DNA of 8,296 nt, from contig JBFGRM010000106.1 of assembly GCA_041563675.1 (NCBI GenBank), positions 1 through 8,296 of the forward strand. The letters are read 5' to 3'. Within the stretch, counting starts at the first letter, position 1; every line of letters begins with the position of its first letter. The DNA comes from JBFGRM01 sp041563675. GTDB lineage: Bacteria; Nitrospirota; Nitrospiria; Nitrospirales; Nitrospiraceae. Below are positions 6,138 to 8,296 of this stretch, piece by piece. A program made the position numbers and the translations under genes. The notes under the pieces were generated by a model. That model worked only from the letters and a program-made list of their open reading frames with translations, did no database searches and was not told where the DNA came from.

Positions 6138-6160
6138 AGCCTCGCGCAGCGCGTGAGGCT
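6138..6160 (+). other. 10-bp stem-loop downstream of tRNA-Cys
   Basis: AGCCTCGCGC at 6138-6147 pairs with GCGTGAGGCT at 6151-6160 (one G-U pair) around a 3-nt AGC loop. It lies 80 nt after the tRNA and 34 nt before the RND start codon. It is stable enough to be a terminator stem, but CCCGTC follows rather than a T-run. It may define the tRNA transcript end with Rho, or form part of the leader of the RND gene. The rest of 6059-6194 holds no gene I can support. Confidence 0.45.
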
Positions 6161-6194
6161 CCCGTCATCACGTCCTTCAGCACGATAGCCGACC

Positions 6195-8296
6195 ATGTCT
6201 GAGTGGATTTTCCAGTACTACAAGAAGGTCGTCATCGAGCGCCCCGCCGTGTCCTTGACGGTACTCGCCTTGGTAGTCGGGTTTTTCTGCCTCCACATGC
6301 CGAACTTTAAGCTGGATGCGTCGGCCGACGCCCTCGTCTTGGAGCACGACGAGGCCCTGCAGTATTACCGGACGGTCCGGGAGACCTACGGATCCGACGA
6401 CTTTCTCTTCATCACCGTTACCCCGCCCGGTGACATCCTGTCGTCGGAGTCGCTCGACACGTTGAAGGCGCTTCACGATGACCTCGCGCAAGTCGACAGG
6501 GTCGAGTCCGTCAACAGCCTGTTGAACGTGCCCCTGTTGTTCAGCCCCAAGGTAGCGATCGACGACCTCGCGAGCGGCGTCAAGACGTTGGAGTCCGGTG
6601 ACGTCGATAAAGAGCTTGCGCGCAGGGAGTTCCTGGAGAGCCCGATCTACAGGAACCATCTCGTCAGCCCGGATGGCCGCACGTCCGCGATTCAGGTCAT
6701 CTTCGAGCGCGATGACAAATATTTCGATCTGTTAAAAGCCCGCAACGATCTGCGGGATAAAGACTTGCGAGAGGGACTGACGGCGGAAGAGGAAGTGCAG
6801 CTGGCGAAGGCGTCTCGGGAGTTCAAGGCCTACCTGGCCATCGTGATCGAAAGGGAACGCGAGCGAATCCGGACGGTCCGAGCCATCATGGACAAATACC
6901 GGGACCGAGCCAAGTTGTTCCTGGGCGGTGCCTCCATGATCACGGCGGACATGATCAGCTTCATCGAGCACGACCTGGTCGTGTTCGGCATCGGGGTGAC
7001 CGTCTTCCTGATCTTGATGCTCCTGTTCTTCTTCCGGCGGCTGCGCTGGGTGTTGTTGCCGATGGCCTGCTGTGTGATCACCGTCGCGTTCATGGTGGGG
7101 TTCCTCGGGTTCCTGGACTGGCGGGTCACGGTGATCTCCTCGAACTTCATTTCTTTGCTTCTCATCAACTCGATGTCGTTAACGATTCACCTGATCGTAC
7201 GCTATCGTATCCTGGCGGAACAGAGCCCGACGGCTGACCAGAAGAAGCTGGTCGAGGATACCGTGCGCAACGTCGCCGAGCCGTGCTTCTATACGGCGAT
7301 CACGACCATCGTGGCGTTTTGCTCGCTCGTCGTGAGTGACATTCGACCCGTCATCGACTTTGGCTGGATGATGACCATCGGAATCGGGGCGGCGTTTGTC
7401 CTCAATTTCACGCTCTTCCCCTCCGTTCTGGTGTTGCTCCGCCGCGAGGCGGTGACATCCGGTGGCGATGGCACGCGGTCGTTCACGCTGGCAATCGCGG
7501 CATTCACGCAAAACCATATCGGCAAGATCGTGGCCGTCTCCGCAGCCCTGGCGGTATTCGCGCTCGCCGGGATTCCCATGTTGGAGGTGGAAAACCGCTT
7601 CATCGACCATTTCAAGAGCACGACGGAGATCTACCGAGGCATGGAGCTCATTGATACGCAACTGGGCGGGACGGTCCCACTGGATGTGGTCATCGATGCC
7701 GACGAGGAGTTCTATGCCTACCTGGAGGAGCTCGAGGCCTCGGACACTTCGTTCGAGGACCCGTTTGCGGAAGAAAGTGACACCAGCGGGGTCAGCTATT
7801 GGTTCAATACCGAGATGCTCGAGAAGGCTGAGGACATTCATGACTACTTAGACAGTCTGCCTGAAGTCGGGAAGGTGCTGTCTGTGGCCACGGCGGTGAA
7901 GGTCTTTCGCACGCTTTTGGACGGTCAAATGCCGGATGATTACGACCTGGCGGTCATACGAAGAGTCATGCCGGAGAACGTCAAGGCAGCGCTGATGGAT
8001 CCGTATCTGTCTCCCGACGCCAACCAGGCCCGCTTCACCATGCGCATGATCGAGTCTTCCCCCACGCTGAGACGACACGCGCTGATCGAGAAGATCAAGC
8101 AGCACCTCGTCGAAAACATGGGCTTCACCCCGGAACAAGTGCACGTCAGCGGCTTGGGGGTGCTCTACAATAATTTGCTGCAGAGCCTTTATCGATCGCA
8201 GATCCTCACCCTCGGCTTCGTCTTCCTGAGCATCCTCGTCATGTTCATCATCCTGTTCAGGAGCCTGTACCTGGCCGTGCTGGCCATCATTCCCAC
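6195..8296 (+). CDS. RND superfamily (MMPL/COG1033-type) exporter, 3' end outside the window
   Basis: The frame stays open from ATG 6195 to the window edge, giving 700 residues of what should be a protein of roughly 800-900. It has the RND inner-membrane architecture. TM1 is at about 18-35, a periplasmic domain spans about 36-258, and TM2-TM6 cover about 261-282, 286-307, 314-338, 362-385 and 390-417. The second half repeats this with TM7 at about 440-462, a second periplasmic domain to about 672, and TM8 at about 675-693. Family signatures include FLGGASMITADM before TM2, IHLIVRYR at the end of TM4, SYWF followed by DYLDSLPEVGKVLS in the second domain, and LYNNLLQSLYRSQILTLGF into TM8. A strongly acidic insert lies at about 503-529. 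The TM4 Asp of classic MMPL proteins is replaced (Ser328). The substrate is unknown; hydrophobic lipids are typical of relatives such as HpnN and MmpL3. An in-frame TAG at 6186 limits the start to 6195; the Shine-Dalgarno is poor. Confidence 0.9.
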   Translation, partial: MSEWIFQYYKKVVIERPAVSLTVLALVVGFFCLHMPNFKLDASADALVLEHDEALQYYRTVRETYGSDDFLFITVTPPGDILSSESLDTLKALHDDLAQVDRVESVNSLLNVPLLFSPKVAIDDLASGVKTLESGDVDKELARREFLESPIYRNHLVSPDGRTSAIQVIFERDDKYFDLLKARNDLRDKDLREGLTAEEEVQLAKASREFKAYLAIVIERERERIRTVRAIMDKYRDRAKLFLGGASMITADMISFIEHDLVVFGIGVTVFLILMLLFFFRRLRWVLLPMACCVITVAFMVGFLGFLDWRVTVISSNFISLLLINSMSLTIHLIVRYRILAEQSPTADQKKLVEDTVRNVAEPCFYTAITTIVAFCSLVVSDIRPVIDFGWMMTIGIGAAFVLNFTLFPSVLVLLRREAVTSGGDGTRSFTLAIAAFTQNHIGKIVAVSAALAVFALAGIPMLEVENRFIDHFKSTTEIYRGMELIDTQLGGTVPLDVVIDADEEFYAYLEELEASDTSFEDPFAEESDTSGVSYWFNTEMLEKAEDIHDYLDSLPEVGKVLSVATAVKVFRTLLDGQMPDDYDLAVIRRVMPENVKAALMDPYLSPDANQARFTMRMIESSPTLRRHALIEKIKQHLVENMGFTPEQVHVSGLGVLYNNLLQSLYRSQILTLGFVFLSILVMFIILFRSLYLAVLAIIP

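Noticed and set aside
7179..7841. Minus-strand open frame of 220 codons opposite the RND gene
   Set aside because: The + strand has a continuous RND reading frame with clear membrane topology; this is its shadow.

Overview
The window is GC-rich chromosomal DNA read almost entirely on the + strand. It holds five protein genes, one tRNA gene and several hairpin-rich spacers. Two predicted outer-membrane beta-barrel proteins, the MEP isoprenoid pathway, a CCA-encoding tRNA-Cys and a large RND-type inner-membrane transporter together indicate a diderm (Gram-negative) bacterium. The gene content and the style of the DXS and RND proteins recall Nitrospirota or proteobacteria-like lineages, but that placement is from memory and is not proven by the sequence. 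No phage genes, transposase, CRISPR array or obvious genomic island is visible.

Layout. 1-54: end of an upstream region with a 7-bp palindrome. 55-1260: an Omp85/D15-type surface antigen barrel with no POTRA domains. 1261-1542: spacer with a strong C/G-rich REP-like double hairpin and a second small hairpin. 1543-2631: a secreted DUF3187-like protein, probably a beta-barrel. 2632-2802: spacer with a consensus -35 box, A/T-rich dyads, a leader hairpin and a strong Shine-Dalgarno. 2803-4698 and 4711-5898: dxs and ispG, the first and the penultimate MEP-pathway enzymes, 12 nt apart and surely co-transcribed. 5899-5982: pyrimidine-rich repeat followed by a near-consensus promoter. 5983-6058: tRNA-Cys(GCA). 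6059-6194: spacer with a 10-bp stem-loop. 6195-8296: 5' part of an RND/MMPL-family exporter that runs off the window.

How the genes relate. dxs and ispG form a metabolic pair for making IPP/DMAPP. The two barrel genes upstream and the RND exporter downstream are envelope genes. A link between isoprenoid-derived envelope lipids such as hopanoids and the RND exporter is conceivable but is only an inference from proximity.

I did not find a clearly new multi-gene system. The points most worth a second look are residue-level: an Asn at a normally His position in the DXS active-site region, a missing Asp in TM4 of the RND transporter, and an almost leaderless tRNA-Cys transcription unit.
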